A stretch of 64,000 nt of DNA from Zasmidium citrigriseum (lineage: Eukaryota; Ascomycota; Dothideomycetes; Mycosphaerellales; Mycosphaerellaceae), in NCBI GenBank assembly GCA_002786025.1, contig NHNW01000046.1:558001-622000 (forward strand). Direction: 5' to 3'. The position numbers were made by a program, and so were the translations under genes. Below, in pieces: positions 62,967-64,000 of the stretch. Position 1 is the first letter of the stretch. Each line of letters starts with the position of its first letter. The notes under the pieces were generated by a model. That model was not told the DNA's origin, did no database searches, and worked only from the letters and a program-made list of their open reading frames with translations.

Positions 62967-64000
62967 CTAGGCCACCGGCGTTCGAGTGCCAGAGCGAGGG
63001 GCAGTGGCGGAAACACTGTTCGCTCTGCTGGCAGCCCTGCTAGCAGTGGGAGTACCACGGTTCGAGGACTGTCCGAAGAACCTTTGCGACTGAGAGTAGC
63101 TTCGATCGCCCATTCCGGGACGTGCAGTACCTGAATACATTAGCAGATGAGGCGAATGATCTTGTGGCAAGCTTGACTTACTATTGCGTCGGCTCTCGCC
63201 GAATCGGATACTGCTTGCTCGTCTGACGCTGCCGTCCACGCTGTTCCGTCGGGCATCATCGGCAAGACGTTGGGCGAATGGAGATCGCTTGCGGAGGGTT
63301 GGTCCCCAATGATACACTGCGTATACCGCCAGGACGAGTACGAAGGAGATGCAGGCAAGGATCGTCGAGGCGTACTCCAGGTTGTTGCCCGAGTCCGCTC
63401 CGATGTTGGAGAAGAAGGGGGTTGCGGGTACGGTGAGCACACCGGCCAAGAAATCGCGAGCCCATCCATTTCCGCCTGTGGCAGACGCAGAATAGGGACC
63501 ATATGCGCAGATCATATAATCGATTGTGGCCATGTCTGAAGAGCGGTGTTAGTAGATGCCTGAGAAGAGCTTTAATATGGGGGCGAACTTACAGATGCTG
63601 TAATTTGCGATACCAACAACAGCTGCGAAAATCATGGAAGCAATCCAAGGGATGGGAGGACCTTGAATAGTCCAGGCGAACCCAATCAAGCCGATGGGCA
63701 GACACGGGGCAGTCCAGAGCAGGAACCAGAGACGGGATTCATATTGCGCCTTCTCGTCTTCCGGCTTTTCCTTCCGTTCCTTCATGTTACGCCAGATTGA
63801 CGGGATGAATAGTATCCAAGCGATGATGTATCCAACACCGATCGAGATGAAGGAGAGGCCGATCGCCACTGTCGAGAAGTCCCACTGCTTGTAGACCAGG
63901 GAGAAGGACTGAATGAACATGAAGATGAGGGCGTCAGAGAAACCGGACAGGAGTGAGAGCGTCAGCACGATTGGCTCGGTCACGAACATGACGAATGGGC
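62967..64000 (-). CDS. MFS transporter (DHA1-like), 5' end outside window
   Basis: C-terminal half only: exons from the window edge to 63593, then 63535-63182 and 63130-62967; introns of 57 and 51 nt. The sequence enters at the central loop (PFVMFVTEPIVLTLSLLSGF) and contains the last six helices (FMFIQSFSLVYKQWDFSTVA, GVGYIIAWILFIPSIWRNMK, then IVGIANYSIYMATIDYMICA). The cytosolic tail is Ser/Arg-rich with phosphorylatable-looking RRNS and RRASS motifs. Drug:H+ antiporter family, polyamine-transporter branch, is the best guess. The second intron is 51 nt without a stop, so its retention would simply add 17 residues. Confidence 0.8.

Overview
This window is gene-dense nuclear DNA from a filamentous ascomycete. 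Most genes have short introns (about 47-65 nt, GT..AG, CTRAY-like branch points) and are spaced 0.1-1.5 kb apart on both strands. The gene content (Pex14/17, a Zn2Cys6 regulator, Mnd1, an AIG1-like membrane protein, DGAT2 with a long N-terminal extension) fits Pezizomycotina. Dothideomycetes is my best guess, but that is inference only. I resolve 36 protein genes, two of them broken by frameshifts and one cut by the right edge. I see no convincing tRNA, rRNA, transposon or CRISPR array.

Layout. 0-10 kb: MFS permease, Pex14/17-type peroxin, INO80 subunit Ies2, NTF2/SnoaL-like protein, a transcription-factor-like protein, and a flavin monooxygenase whose stop lies 2 nt from its convergent neighbour. 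10-23 kb: STK19, AAAP amino-acid transporter, DGAT2 (DGA1), CSA/ERCC8 (Rad28), MFS sugar transporter. 23-31 kb: Mnd1, a large Ca2+/cation exchanger, condensin Brn1, an O-methyltransferase. 32-38 kb: a frameshifted 2-oxoglutarate oxygenase, PIF1-like helicase A (PHD finger plus SUMO-interaction-like motif), a small basic protein, an M20 peptidase. 38-41 kb: a 54-bp tandem repeat, two tandem paralogous Tyr/Ser/Asn-rich small proteins, an orphan. 41-48 kb: second flavin monooxygenase, mitoribosomal DAP3 (mS29), PIF1-like helicase B carrying an RNase H1-type RNA:DNA-hybrid-binding domain, a UROD/MetE-like protein. 49-64 kb: LRR protein, frameshifted NTF2/SnoaL-like gene, a conserved hypothetical, RRM protein, double-SANT protein, Zn2Cys6 regulator, AIG1-like protein, nitronate monooxygenase, and the 3' part of an MFS drug/polyamine-type transporter.

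The recurring theme is genome maintenance: Ies2, STK19, CSA, Mnd1, Brn1 and two PIF1-like helicases. The most notable items are (i) the two PIF1-like helicases 9.4 kb apart, each with a different N-terminal targeting module but sharing a Cys-rich insertion in the helicase core; (ii) two factors of the same repair pathway (STK19 and CSA) about 6 kb apart; (iii) a promoter-sized duplicated block, upstream of DGA1 and beside STK19, that preserves a CCAAT/CRE composite. Gene models were spliced by hand from reading frames, splice sites and remembered family conservation. No database search was possible.
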